DNA of 64,000 nt from Lachnospiraceae bacterium (GTDB lineage Bacteria > Bacillota > Clostridia > Lachnospirales > Lachnospiraceae). The stretch is from assembly GCA_017470935.1 (NCBI GenBank), contig JAFUXG010000046.1, forward strand, positions 1-64,000, written 5' to 3'. Of this stretch, positions 36,078-45,602 are shown one piece after another (position 1 is the stretch's first letter; each line of letters opens with the position of its first letter). Position numbers and translations under genes: made by a program. Below the pieces are notes generated by a model that searched no databases, had not been told where the DNA came from, and was given only the letters and a program-made list of their open reading frames with translations.

Positions 36078-36596
36078 ATGACGTGCTTAGATGCTCAAAC
36101 TAAGATAATTGCATATATTGAAGGCGGTATGGATAAGGATACCAGGATTGATTTCTTAAAGCACATAAGATCATGTGATGACTGCAGAGAAGAACTGGAT
36201 ATATACTATAATATGATCGAGGGTATGCGGCAGATGGATTCCAATATGCCTATATCAAGGGATTTCAGTGCAGAGCTTAACATGCGTATTGATAAGGAGC
36301 TGAGACAGAGCAGAAAGAAAAAGGAATTTTTCAGATATTCTATTGTTATTATTATATTTGGGGTGCTGGGCTTTGCTATAATAGGCTATATTAATTTTCT
36401 TAATATTTTATATTCAGATGAGCAGAATAAGATTAAGGAGGCTCAGGGTGAATATTATTACAGTGATTACTTTGATGATGTATTATTTGAGCCGGAAAAC
36501 AGGCTTCTCAATATTAATATAAATGTTGATACCACAGAGGAAAAGAGCTTCTATGCTAAGGTCAGGGAATATAATGCAGTTTCTAATCTGCATTAA
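36078..36596 (+). CDS. Zinc-finger (zf-HC2) anti-sigma-like membrane protein
   Basis: 172 aa. The N-terminal putative zinc finger HIRSCDDC (His29, Cys33, Cys36) is the zf-HC2 pattern of ZAS anti-sigma factors. One membrane helix (about 87-110, VIIIFGVLGFAIIGYINFL) separates a cytosolic N-terminus from an exported C-terminus of about 60 residues. Such proteins usually bind an ECF sigma factor encoded next door, but none is present: polA follows. Its own promoter and 110-base leader suggest separate control. Role therefore unassigned. AGAAAGAGG lies before the ATG. Confidence 0.72.
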   Translation: MTCLDAQTKIIAYIEGGMDKDTRIDFLKHIRSCDDCREELDIYYNMIEGMRQMDSNMPISRDFSAELNMRIDKELRQSRKKKEFFRYSIVIIIFGVLGFAIIGYINFLNILYSDEQNKIKEAQGEYYYSDYFDDVLFEPENRLLNININVDTTEEKSFYAKVREYNAVSNLH

Positions 36597-36628
36597 TTAA
36601 TAATAATTATTATAAGAGGAGATTATTC

Positions 36629-39265
36629 ATGGATAAGCTATTACTTATAGATGGACATAGTATTCTTAACAGAGCATTTTACGGTCTGCCGGATCTTACT
36701 AACTCAAAGGGGCAGCATACTAATGCAGTCCTTGGATTTATTAATATGATTCTCAAGGTTATAGAAGAAGAAAATCCAACGCACATGGCTGTTGCCTTTG
36801 ATCTTCATGCTCCTACATTCAGGCATGAAATGTACAAGGAATATAAGGGAACCAGAAAGGGTATGCCGGAGGAGCTGAGAAGCCAGGTGCCTATGATGAA
36901 GGAGCTTCTTGGACTGATGGGTGTTACTATTTTAGAGCTTGAGGGCTTTGAGGCAGATGACATTATTGGAACCATGTCGGTTAAGGGGGAGAAGAACAAA
37001 ATGGAGGTGGCTGTACTTTCCGGTGACAGGGATTTGCTGCAGCTTGCCACAGAACATGTTCGCATCAGACTTCCTAAGACAAAGGGGGGCAAAACAACAG
37101 TTGAGCAGTATTATGCCGATGATGTGAAGGCGCTTTATGGGGTTACACCTAAAGAGTTTATTGATATGAAAGGGCTTATGGGAGATGCCTCTGACAATAT
37201 TCCGGGAGTTCCCGGAATAGGTGAGAAAACTGCAGGTAAGATCATTGCAGATTACCACAGTATTGAGGAGGCTTATGCCCATATTGATGAGATAAAGCCC
37301 AAAAAAGCCATGGATAACCTAAGGGAATTCTATGATCAGGCCATAATGAGCAAGGTGCTTGCAACTATAAAGCTGGATGTTCCTGTAGATGTAGATTTTG
37401 GTGATCTTAAGTATGAATCTCTGTTTACAGATAAGGCCTATGACTATATTAAGGAGCTGGAGCTAAAGAGTCTCTTAAAGTATTTTGATGAGGCAGATAA
37501 GAAGGCTTCTGTTGATTTTAAGGTTAGCTTTATTGATGAGCTAGATAAGCTTGAAGAATTCTTTAACAGCTTAAGAAGTGAAAAGGAGATAAGCGTACAT
37601 GCTTTTTTTGAGGGGCCTGATATGATGGGAATGGGCTTTTCAGCTCATGAGGGAGAGGCAGTATTTATTCCCTGTGCTATGTTTATTACTGATGACTTGA
37701 TTGCAAAGAGGATGAAGGAGCTTTATAGGGATAATCCGAATATTACTTTCATTACCAATGATCTGAAAAAACTTTTGAAGGCTGTGTCCTTTGAAAAAAA
37801 TGACAGGATTATAGACACATCGGTTGCAGCATACCTTCTTAATCCTTTAAAGGATAGCTATAGCTATGATGATATAGCAAGGGATTATATTGGACTGACA
37901 ATTCCTGCAAAAAAGGAGCTTCTTGGGAAAAGCCCCCTTAATATAATGACTCTTCAGGAGGATAAATATGCTTCTTATATAGCTTATGAGACATGTGTCC
38001 CTTTTATTGCAGCAAATAGGCTTGTTGAGGAATTAAAAGAAAAGGGGATGTATGAGCTTTATATGAATATTGAGCTTCCTATTGTTTATGTTCTCAGACA
38101 TATGGAGTATATGGGCATACGGGTTGATAAGGCATCTCTTCTTGAATATGGCAAAATGCTAGGGGAAAAGGAAAAGGAATTATCTGACAGAATCTATGAT
38201 GAGGCTGGAAGGGAATTCAATATCAATTCTCCTAAACAGTTAGGAGAGATATTGTTTGATGAATTAAAGCTTCCGGGAGCTAAGAAGACCAAAACGGGAT
38301 ACTCCACCAATGTGGATGTACTCAATAAGTTAAAAAATGATTACCCTATAGTTGCTGACGTGTTAGATTACCGCCAGGTTTCAAAGCTTAAGTCCACATA
38401 TGCTGATGGGTTATCTGTGTTTATCAGTGATGATGGAAGGATTCATGGAACATTTAATCAGACTATTACAGCCACGGGGAGAATCAGCTCTACAGATCCT
38501 AATCTTCAAAATATTCCTATGAGAACTGAGCTTGGAAGAAGCATTAGGAAGGTGTTTATTCCAAGGGATGGATATGTTTTTGTGGATGCAGATTATTCCC
38601 AGATAGAATTAAGGGTGCTGGCACATATGTCAGGAGACGAAAATCTCATTGCTGCATTTAAAGCAGAGGAGGATATTCACGCCATGACTGCTTCCCAGGT
38701 GTTTGGTGTTCCTTTGTCAGAGGTTGATCCTTTAATGCGGCGCAATGCTAAGGCAGTTAATTTTGGCATTGTATACGGAATCAGCGCCTTTGGTCTTTCA
38801 GAGGATCTTGGTATTTCCAGGAAGGAGGCTGCTGATTATATAGACAGTTATTTTGCCACATACCCTGAGGTTAAGCGATTTATTGATGAGTCGGTAGAAA
38901 ATGCTAAGAAAACCGGCATGACAAGGACTATGTTTGGCAGGATACGCCAGATTCCGGAGCTTTCATCCTCTAACTTTATGCAGAGGAGCTTTGGAGAAAG
39001 GGTTGCAATGAATTCCCCAATCCAGGGTACAGCAGCAGATATAATCAAGATTGCAATGATAAGAGTGTATGACAGGCTTAAGAAGGAGGGTCTTAATTCG
39101 CAGCTTATATTGCAGATACATGATGAACTGCTTATAGAAGCCAGGGAAGATGAGGTGGAAAGAGTTAAGCAGATACTTGTTGAAGAAATGATGCAGGCAG
39201 CCGACCTTAAGGTGCCGTTATCGGTAAGCGCTTCTGTTGGTGATACCTGGTTTGAGGCAAAATAA
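36629..39265 (+). CDS. polA: DNA polymerase I
   Basis: 878 aa. Repair and Okazaki-fragment polymerase. Residues 1-290 form the 5'-3' exonuclease (FLAP) domain with GFEADDIIG, GDRDLLQLA and GVPGIGEKTAGK. Residues 310-480 have the fold of the 3'-5' exonuclease, but the DxE metal motif expected after the first strand is missing (ISVHAFFEGPDM), so proofreading is probably lost, as in Taq and Bst enzymes. Polymerase motifs: A DADYSQIELR (about 652), B RRNAKAVNFGIVYG (about 705), C QIHDEL (about 828). GAGGAG precedes the ATG. coaE follows, a common polA-coaE order. Confidence 0.96.
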   Translation: MDKLLLIDGHSILNRAFYGLPDLTNSKGQHTNAVLGFINMILKVIEEENPTHMAVAFDLHAPTFRHEMYKEYKGTRKGMPEELRSQVPMMKELLGLMGVTILELEGFEADDIIGTMSVKGEKNKMEVAVLSGDRDLLQLATEHVRIRLPKTKGGKTTVEQYYADDVKALYGVTPKEFIDMKGLMGDASDNIPGVPGIGEKTAGKIIADYHSIEEAYAHIDEIKPKKAMDNLREFYDQAIMSKVLATIKLDVPVDVDFGDLKYESLFTDKAYDYIKELELKSLLKYFDEADKKASVDFKVSFIDELDKLEEFFNSLRSEKEISVHAFFEGPDMMGMGFSAHEGEAVFIPCAMFITDDLIAKRMKELYRDNPNITFITNDLKKLLKAVSFEKNDRIIDTSVAAYLLNPLKDSYSYDDIARDYIGLTIPAKKELLGKSPLNIMTLQEDKYASYIAYETCVPFIAANRLVEELKEKGMYELYMNIELPIVYVLRHMEYMGIRVDKASLLEYGKMLGEKEKELSDRIYDEAGREFNINSPKQLGEILFDELKLPGAKKTKTGYSTNVDVLNKLKNDYPIVADVLDYRQVSKLKSTYADGLSVFISDDGRIHGTFNQTITATGRISSTDPNLQNIPMRTELGRSIRKVFIPRDGYVFVDADYSQIELRVLAHMSGDENLIAAFKAEEDIHAMTASQVFGVPLSEVDPLMRRNAKAVNFGIVYGISAFGLSEDLGISRKEAADYIDSYFATYPEVKRFIDESVENAKKTGMTRTMFGRIRQIPELSSSNFMQRSFGERVAMNSPIQGTAADIIKIAMIRVYDRLKKEGLNSQLILQIHDELLIEAREDEVERVKQILVEEMMQAADLKVPLSVSASVGDTWFEAK

Positions 39266-39298
39266 TAGAAGACTTTTATCTTATAACATTATTTATTA

Positions 39299-39934
39299 AT
39301 GAATTTGATTATACAGGAACAGGATGGTTTTAATGTACCCATGAAGGTGATTGGAATTACAGGTGGAATTGGCTGCGGCAAAAGTGAAGTGCTAAGGTTT
39401 TTGGAAGACCAGGGGGCGTATGTTATTGAGGCGGATAAGCTGGCTCATTCACTTATGAGTAAAGGCCAAAAAGCATATGATAATATAGTTGATGAGTTTG
39501 GCAGAGGTATCCTGTCAGAGGATGGTGAAATTGACCGTGGTAAATTTTCAAGGCTTGTATTTCAAGATGAAGCTTTACTTGCCAGGTTAAATGATATCGT
39601 ACATCCTGAAGTGAAGGAATATATTATAAATGATATAAATGATAAGAGAACAGCCGGTACTATTGATTATTATATTATTGAGGCAGCTCTTCTTATACAG
39701 GATGGATATAAAGATATATGTGATGAGATGTGGTATGTATATGCAGATGTGGATACCCGCCTTAGCAGGCTTGTAAAGGGCAGAGGAGGGGAAGCATCAA
39801 AGTATTTATCTGTAATGGATAATCAAGATGATGAAGATTATTACAGATTACACTCGGATGAGGTCATTGATAACAGCGGCGATTTTGAAAACACACAAAA
39901 TGTTCTAAAGGCACTGTTGAATAAATCAAGATGA
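39299..39934 (+). CDS. coaE: Dephospho-CoA kinase
   Basis: 211 aa from the first ATG. Last step of coenzyme A synthesis, phosphorylating the ribose 3'-OH. The P-loop GITGGIGCGKSEV starts three residues after a second Met (39341), and most CoaE proteins begin there, so ATG 39341 (197 aa) is a real alternative; neither has a clear ribosome binding site. YVIEADKLAH holds the catalytic Asp region, and HPEVKEYI and DTRLSRLVKGRG (lid Arg) follow. Directly downstream of polA. Confidence 0.93.
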   Translation: MNLIIQEQDGFNVPMKVIGITGGIGCGKSEVLRFLEDQGAYVIEADKLAHSLMSKGQKAYDNIVDEFGRGILSEDGEIDRGKFSRLVFQDEALLARLNDIVHPEVKEYIINDINDKRTAGTIDYYIIEAALLIQDGYKDICDEMWYVYADVDTRLSRLVKGRGGEASKYLSVMDNQDDEDYYRLHSDEVIDNSGDFENTQNVLKALLNKSR

Positions 39935-39993
39935 TGTGTTAAAATGGAAATATATTTGTATATATTACAATTACCAGATACGGAGAATGAGAG

Positions 39994-42480
39994 ATGCCCA
40001 CATTAACAAAATATCCGGAGCCATTGGTATTCGGTTTGGATATAGGTACGAGAAGTATTGTTGGAACAGTTGGATATCGTGAGGGTAAGCAGTTCAACAT
40101 TGTTGCCCAGGCTGTTAGATTCCATGACACCAGGGCCATGTTAGATGGACAGATACATGATATTAACAAGATAGGAGAAGAGATAACGGAGGTTAAGGAC
40201 AGACTTCAGGAGCAGCTTCCCGGAAGAAAGCTTAAGGAGGTCTGTATTGCTGCGGCTGGTCGTGTACTTAAAACCTCAATTGGTAAGGGATTTTATGAAT
40301 TTCCGGAGCTTACAGCTGTCAATCAGGAATTTATACATTCTATTGAACTTATGGGTGTTGAAGAAGCCCATGAGAAGATGATGGAGAATAACGAAAGCAC
40401 TGATAAATTTTTCTGTGTAGGTTATTCAGTGATCAAATATTATCTTAATGATTATGTTATCGGTAATCTTGAAGGTCAGAAGGCTCACAGCATTGGAGCT
40501 GATATTCTTGCAACATTTCTGCCTGAAGAGGTTGTGGATAGTCTTTATGCGGCGGTAGAGATGGCTGGACTTGAGGTGGCTAATATGACCTTGGAGCCTA
40601 TCGCTGCTATTCAGGTTGCAATTCCGGAAAATTACAGACTTCTTAATATTGCACTTATTGATGTTGGGGCAGGAACCTCCGATATTTCTATTACAAAGGA
40701 TGGAAGCATTGTAGGCTATGGTATGCTTCCTAAGGCCGGTGATGAGCTTACTGAAACTCTGATTAAGGAATATCTTGTGGATTTTGATACGGCTGAGCGC
40801 ATCAAGATGATCGGAGCAGCTAAGAAGACACTTACTTATAAGGATATTTTAAGTGTCCCCCATAAAGTGACATCAGATGAGGTATATAGTAAGATCGATT
40901 CTGTTCTTGAAGATATTACAGAGCAGACAGCAAAAAGAATAATAGAATTAAATGGTGACAAGCCGGTTGCAGCTGCTTTTGTTGTTGGAGGCGGCGGGAA
41001 GGTGCCGGGTTATACTGATAAGCTTGCGAAGCATTTGGGCATTCCGGCTGAACGTGTAGGTCTGCGCGGTGAAGAGGTTTTAGGTGATGTCAATATATTA
41101 GTTGAGGATGTAAAGAAGGATCCTTTACTTGTTACTCCAATTGGTATCTGTCTTAATTTCTATGACCAGAAGAACAGGTTTATATACCTTACGGTGAATG
41201 GGGAGAGAGTTAAGCTTTATGATAATGACAAGCTTACTGTTTTTGATGCAGTAGTTGCCTTTGGTCTTTCCAATGATGATGTATTTCCAAAGCGGGGAGA
41301 TGATCTTAACTACACACTGAATGGCAAAAAGCGTTTTATCAGGGGTAATTCAGGAGAGCCTGCAGAGATAAAGCTTAATGATCTTGAGGTTGGAATGAAT
41401 CATTTAATACAGGCAGGTGATAAGATAGAAATCACCAAATCCACAAAGGGCAACAGTGCACAGGCCAGATTAGAGGAGGTTGTGGATCTTTCTGCAGCTA
41501 TTAAGTTCATTGTCAATGATATGGAGATAATCTGTCCAAGATATGCAACAGTCAACGGTTCACTTGAATCCGGATCCTATGAGCTTAATGATGGGGATGT
41601 TATCGATGTACTGGGATATTATACATTGACACAGCTTATGCAGTTTATGGATATTGAGACGCCTCATGAGGTTTTTGTTAACGGTGCCAGAGCTAACGCT
41701 GACACAAAGATATATGAGAATTTTAATGTGGCATGGATCGATCATGAGGATATATACAAGGCAGAGCGCTTTGTGACTGAGGATGATGAAGATGAGTATG
41801 ATGATGAGGAGGATGATGAAGATGTCATGGATGATGGATCATCAAATGAGGAATCATCTGATGACATAGCTTCAGATAACAAGACGATAGATGGTGACGG
41901 GGCAGACGGCGATAAGTCAATTTATCAAGCTTCAGATAATGAAGTGGCAGATGGTGAGGAATCAGAGGACGATAAGCCGGATGATGAAGCAGCAGAAGAA
42001 GATAACAGCAAGGCTTCTAATGATACATCTGTTGATCCGTTTAAATCTGAAGGTGGTGAAGCTTCCGTAAATCTGGATAGCGGCGGTCTTGTTTCCGTTG
42101 TTTTCGGACCGGATGATATATCCTTGGATGACAGCGCATCTGAAGTCTCTGATAATAAAGCTGATACAAAGAAGGATAATAAGACAAAGAAAACGGGTAA
42201 GAATAGAAAGAAAAAGAAACCTACTTCTGATGACGGATATGTGCAGGAGGAGCTGATTTTTGATAAAAAACCACATGATCTTCATGTTATGGTTAACAAT
42301 AAGCCTATTACACTTACAGGTAAGGCTGATTATGTATTTATTGATATATTTGACAAGTATGATTTTGATTTGAAAAATGTTGGCGGAACAAGACTTGTTG
42401 AGAAGATAAATGGTGAGAATGCGGGGCATTTTGCAGAGCTTTCTGAAGGTTCTGTAATTGAGTTATATTGGGAGAAGTAA
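39994..42480 (+). CDS. FtsA-like actin-family ATPase with long acidic C-terminal region
   Basis: 828 aa, about twice the length of FtsA. The N-terminal 370 residues are an ASKHA ATPase of the FtsA/PilM type: phosphate 1 GLDIGTRSIVGTVG (about 15-28), phosphate 2 LIDVGAGTSDISI (about 222) and adenosine motif AFVVGGGGKVPGY (about 330). After it come one or two ubiquitin-like or SLBB-like beta modules (about 390-590), an Asp/Glu/Ser-rich disordered stretch (about 595-740), and a further small beta module at the end. Likely works at the membrane in division or envelope assembly, but it is not the classic FtsA beside ftsZ. Stands alone after coaE. Confidence 0.75.
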   Translation: MPTLTKYPEPLVFGLDIGTRSIVGTVGYREGKQFNIVAQAVRFHDTRAMLDGQIHDINKIGEEITEVKDRLQEQLPGRKLKEVCIAAAGRVLKTSIGKGFYEFPELTAVNQEFIHSIELMGVEEAHEKMMENNESTDKFFCVGYSVIKYYLNDYVIGNLEGQKAHSIGADILATFLPEEVVDSLYAAVEMAGLEVANMTLEPIAAIQVAIPENYRLLNIALIDVGAGTSDISITKDGSIVGYGMLPKAGDELTETLIKEYLVDFDTAERIKMIGAAKKTLTYKDILSVPHKVTSDEVYSKIDSVLEDITEQTAKRIIELNGDKPVAAAFVVGGGGKVPGYTDKLAKHLGIPAERVGLRGEEVLGDVNILVEDVKKDPLLVTPIGICLNFYDQKNRFIYLTVNGERVKLYDNDKLTVFDAVVAFGLSNDDVFPKRGDDLNYTLNGKKRFIRGNSGEPAEIKLNDLEVGMNHLIQAGDKIEITKSTKGNSAQARLEEVVDLSAAIKFIVNDMEIICPRYATVNGSLESGSYELNDGDVIDVLGYYTLTQLMQFMDIETPHEVFVNGARANADTKIYENFNVAWIDHEDIYKAERFVTEDDEDEYDDEEDDEDVMDDGSSNEESSDDIASDNKTIDGDGADGDKSIYQASDNEVADGEESEDDKPDDEAAEEDNSKASNDTSVDPFKSEGGEASVNLDSGGLVSVVFGPDDISLDDSASEVSDNKADTKKDNKTKKTGKNRKKKKPTSDDGYVQEELIFDKKPHDLHVMVNNKPITLTGKADYVFIDIFDKYDFDLKNVGGTRLVEKINGENAGHFAELSEGSVIELYWEK

Positions 42481-42497
42481 ATATTTGGGGTGAATGT

Positions 42498-44195
42498 ATG
42501 AATATTGAAATAGCTGCGAAGCTTCAAAAAAGGGGAATAATTTTACACAGAGTTATTTTTGTAGCATTCTTGCTTCAAAGAATAACTCTGCAGCTGGTGT
42601 ATAGAGATCTGCCAAGGAAGAATACTATTGCCTTGATCTCATTTATTATTATATGCGCTATTTTGGAAGAGCTGCTTAGTAAATTCCATTGCTTCAATAA
42701 TATATGGGCAGTCAGAGTGATCCGTTTTGTGCAGTGTGCTACGTGTTCTATAATGATCATTTTTACAGAGAGCACCAATGATTCCGGAACAATGGTCATG
42801 TCATTGCTGCTTTTGTTTGTTGTGGATATGTTTCTCGTAGTGGATGTATCTGAAAAGACTTATTGCTACGGTATTGCTGTTGCATTAGGAATTGTTGTGC
42901 TGCTGGCATTATTTGTCAGAATGACTCTTATCGGTGATAATAAATGGATGTTTATGTTCTTTGCAGCACTGCTTCTGGGAGCCGTTTTTATATGTGAGGC
43001 TCTTGCATTTTCTGACTATATCAAATACAAGGATAATCAGGTGCTGGATGAGCGGAGAAAGTTTGAGAATATTGTTGAGAAGAACGAGAATATTCTCAAT
43101 ATGCAGAACAAGCTCCGCAACACTAATGATCAGCTTAATATTCAAAAGATCGATCTCCAAAGAGCCAATAAGCAGATCAAGGAAGCCAATGAAGAGATGA
43201 AGGTGCAGGAGGAGATAATGCGCTATATTGCATCTTCCTTTGATGTACCTAAGATTTCCAACCAGATAACTGATTCCATAATGAATGTTAAGAAGCTCGG
43301 GTTCTGTGCCGTTTACATTAAGGAGGGTGTATATCATAATAAGCATTCTCATTTTGTGGTGAAGACCAAAATAGGGAATCTTGAGGATAAGATAAGAGAA
43401 CAGATGGATGATATATATTCTCATATGGTGGATGAGGGGGCAATGGAAAGGATAATTCATGATAATCCCGGAGAGCAGCTTCCGTATCTGAAGGATGTTA
43501 ATATTAATTCCATATATATTAAGGTTCTTGGTGAAAATGATGACAAATACGGATTGTTTATGATCGGTGACAGCAGAAGGAAGCTGTTTGATGACAACAT
43601 GTCCTTCTACAATGCCATAATTGCCCAGTATGATATAGCCATCAGCAATGTAAGGATATACAACAATATGCAGCATATGGCCAGAAAGGATGGCCTTACG
43701 CAGATTAATAACCGTATCTACTTTAATGAATTATTCAAGGAGACTTCTGAAAAGATTGTAGCAGATAAGGGCTGTATGAGTGTTGCCCTCTTTGATATTG
43801 ATAAGTTTAAGAATGTCAATGATACCTACGGACATCTTGCAGGTGATGAGGTCATCAAGCGTATTGCATCAGTTACGGAGGAGCACATAGAGGAGCATTA
43901 TGATGGCTTTGTGTGCAGGTATGGCGGTGAGGAATTTGTTGCTGTTCTGCCTAATAGAGATATCAAGGAGGCTGAGCCTATAATTCAGGAGCTATTTGAA
44001 AAGCTTTGTTCACAGATAGTTACCTATAATGAATTTGATATTCCTTTAAGTGTCAGCGTTGGATTAACTGCATATCCTGAGGTCTGTGATAATACAGAGG
44101 AGCTGTTAAAGCGTGCCGACTGGTGTATGTATTATGCCAAGGAGCATGGGCGTCATCAGCTTAAGGTGGATGATGGAACAATTGTTAAGGAATAA
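42498..44195 (+). CDS. Membrane-bound diguanylate cyclase (GGDEF)
   Basis: 565 aa. About six membrane helices (15-180), a coiled coil (about 185-245), a GAF-like region (about 250-390) and a C-terminal GGDEF domain (about 400-560) with the active-site motif RYGGEEF near residue 474. It makes the second messenger cyclic di-GMP. The inhibitory RxxD site that normally precedes the motif is missing (HYDG there), so product feedback is probably absent. The frame opens at 42468, but GGGGTG supports ATG 42498. No EAL or HD-GYP phosphodiesterase gene is in the window. Confidence 0.9.
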   Translation: MNIEIAAKLQKRGIILHRVIFVAFLLQRITLQLVYRDLPRKNTIALISFIIICAILEELLSKFHCFNNIWAVRVIRFVQCATCSIMIIFTESTNDSGTMVMSLLLLFVVDMFLVVDVSEKTYCYGIAVALGIVVLLALFVRMTLIGDNKWMFMFFAALLLGAVFICEALAFSDYIKYKDNQVLDERRKFENIVEKNENILNMQNKLRNTNDQLNIQKIDLQRANKQIKEANEEMKVQEEIMRYIASSFDVPKISNQITDSIMNVKKLGFCAVYIKEGVYHNKHSHFVVKTKIGNLEDKIREQMDDIYSHMVDEGAMERIIHDNPGEQLPYLKDVNINSIYIKVLGENDDKYGLFMIGDSRRKLFDDNMSFYNAIIAQYDIAISNVRIYNNMQHMARKDGLTQINNRIYFNELFKETSEKIVADKGCMSVALFDIDKFKNVNDTYGHLAGDEVIKRIASVTEEHIEEHYDGFVCRYGGEEFVAVLPNRDIKEAEPIIQELFEKLCSQIVTYNEFDIPLSVSVGLTAYPEVCDNTEELLKRADWCMYYAKEHGRHQLKVDDGTIVKE

Positions 44196-44233
44196 ATGTT
44201 ATACCTTTGATAGTGTTATTAATGTGAAAAATA

Positions 44234-44251
44234 GAGCCACATAAGTGGCTC
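44234..44251 (+). promoter_or_regulatory. Hairpin in the ackA leader (weak terminator or attenuator)
   Basis: Perfect GAGCCAC/GTGGCTC stem with ATAA loop, then AAGCTTTT. It lies 24 bases before the ackA start and close to its ribosome binding site. The short T-run makes it a weak terminator for the upstream cyclase gene at best. Confidence 0.45.
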
Positions 44252-44274
44252 AAGCTTTTATGGAGGATAATGAT

Positions 44275-45462
44275 ATGAATGTATTTGTTGTTAATTGCGG
44301 AAGCTCATCACTTAAGTATCAGCTTATTAATTCTGATACTGAGGAGGTTATTGCAAAGGGATTGTGTGAGAGAATAGGTATTGACGGAAAGCTTACCCAC
44401 ACACCTGCCGGAAAGGATAAGTATGTGGCAGAGGTTCCTATGCCGGATCACAAGAGCGCAGTATCTTATGTGCTTGATGCTCTTACTGATTCAGAACATG
44501 GTGTTATTAAGGAGCTTTCAGAAATCGGTGCAGTGGGACATCGTATTGTTCATGGCGGAGAGAAATTTGCTGCTTCAGTTGTGATAACAGATGAGGTGAT
44601 CACTGCAATTGAGGAGTGTAATGATCTGGCGCCGCTTCATAATCCGGCTAATCTTATCGGTATATCTGCATGCAGGGCACTTATGCCGGAGGTACCAATG
44701 GTTGCGGTCTTTGATACTGCATTTCATCAGACAATGCCTGAAAAGGCTTATATGTATGGACTTCCATACGAGTATTATGAAAATTATAAGGTTAGAAAAT
44801 ATGGTTTTCACGGTACATCCCACAGCTTTGTATCTAAAAGACTTTTGGATATCATCGGAAAAACTGATACACCTTCAAAGGTTATAATCTGTCATCTTGG
44901 TAATGGGTCATCTATTACTGCTGTAAAGGATGGCAGGTCTGTCGATACGAGTATGGGCTTTACACCACTTGACGGACTTATTATGGGAACCAGAAGCGGA
45001 AGCCTTGATCCTGCTGTTGTACAATTCCTTGCAGGGAAGCTTAATGTGTCTTTAGATGAAGTTATCAATATACTTAATAAGAAATCCGGTGTTGAAGGTA
45101 TCTCCGGAGTTTCAAGTGATTTCAGAGACCTGTATGCGGCAAGTGTTTCCGGCAATGCCAGGGCTAAGGTTGCATTGGAAATGTTTGCTTACCGCGTGGC
45201 ACAGTATATCGGCTCTTACGTGGCTTCCATGAACGGAGTTGATGCTATTGCATTTACTGCGGGAATTGGTGAGAACAATAGTGAAATGAGAGCAATGATA
45301 TTTGAGTACCTTGGATATCTTGGCATAACACTTGATAAAGAGGCCAATGCAAAAAGAGGAGAGGAATTGATGATTTCCACACCAGATTCCAGAGTAAAGG
45401 TTTATGTTATTCCTACTAATGAGGAGCTTGCAATCGCCAGAGAAACACTGGCTCTTATCTGA
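44275..45462 (+). CDS. ackA: Acetate kinase
   Basis: 395 aa, normal length. Converts acetyl phosphate and ADP to acetate and ATP, the main substrate-level phosphorylation step in many fermenters. Motifs: [12 protein letters not shown] at the N-terminus, [40 protein letters not shown] and the adenosine motif [14 protein letters not shown] supports ATG 44275 rather than the frame opening at 44245. pta, the usual partner, is not adjacent. Confidence 0.97.
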   Translation: MNVFVVNCGSSSLKYQLINSDTEEVIAKGLCERIGIDGKLTHTPAGKDKYVAEVPMPDHKSAVSYVLDALTDSEHGVIKELSEIGAVGHRIVHGGEKFAASVVITDEVITAIEECNDLAPLHNPANLIGISACRALMPEVPMVAVFDTAFHQTMPEKAYMYGLPYEYYENYKVRKYGFHGTSHSFVSKRLLDIIGKTDTPSKVIICHLGNGSSITAVKDGRSVDTSMGFTPLDGLIMGTRSGSLDPAVVQFLAGKLNVSLDEVINILNKKSGVEGISGVSSDFRDLYAASVSGNARAKVALEMFAYRVAQYIGSYVASMNGVDAIAFTAGIGENNSEMRAMIFEYLGYLGITLDKEANAKRGEELMISTPDSRVKVYVIPTNEELAIARETLALI

Positions 45463-45543
45463 TAGTATATAAGATATTTGAATATTATTATAAGCTTGTT
45501 TTGGAAAGCATCTGTTGACTATTCTGTATAATTAAAAAGATTG

Positions 45544-45572
45544 TTGACAAAGTATTTTAAAGTATGTATAAT
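45544..45572 (+). promoter_or_regulatory. Consensus SigA promoter of the DUF177-rpmF unit
   Basis: Perfect TTGACA (45544-45549), 17-base spacer, perfect TATAAT (45567-45572), about 30 bases before the first start codon. Expected to be strong. Confidence 0.85.
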
Positions 45573-45602
45573 ATCTGTCGTGTGAGTTTTAGGAGAATGT
45601 CA

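Noticed and set aside
45564..45602. Upstream ATG for the DUF177 protein
   Set aside because: It lies inside the consensus promoter (-10 at 45567), so it cannot be in the transcript.
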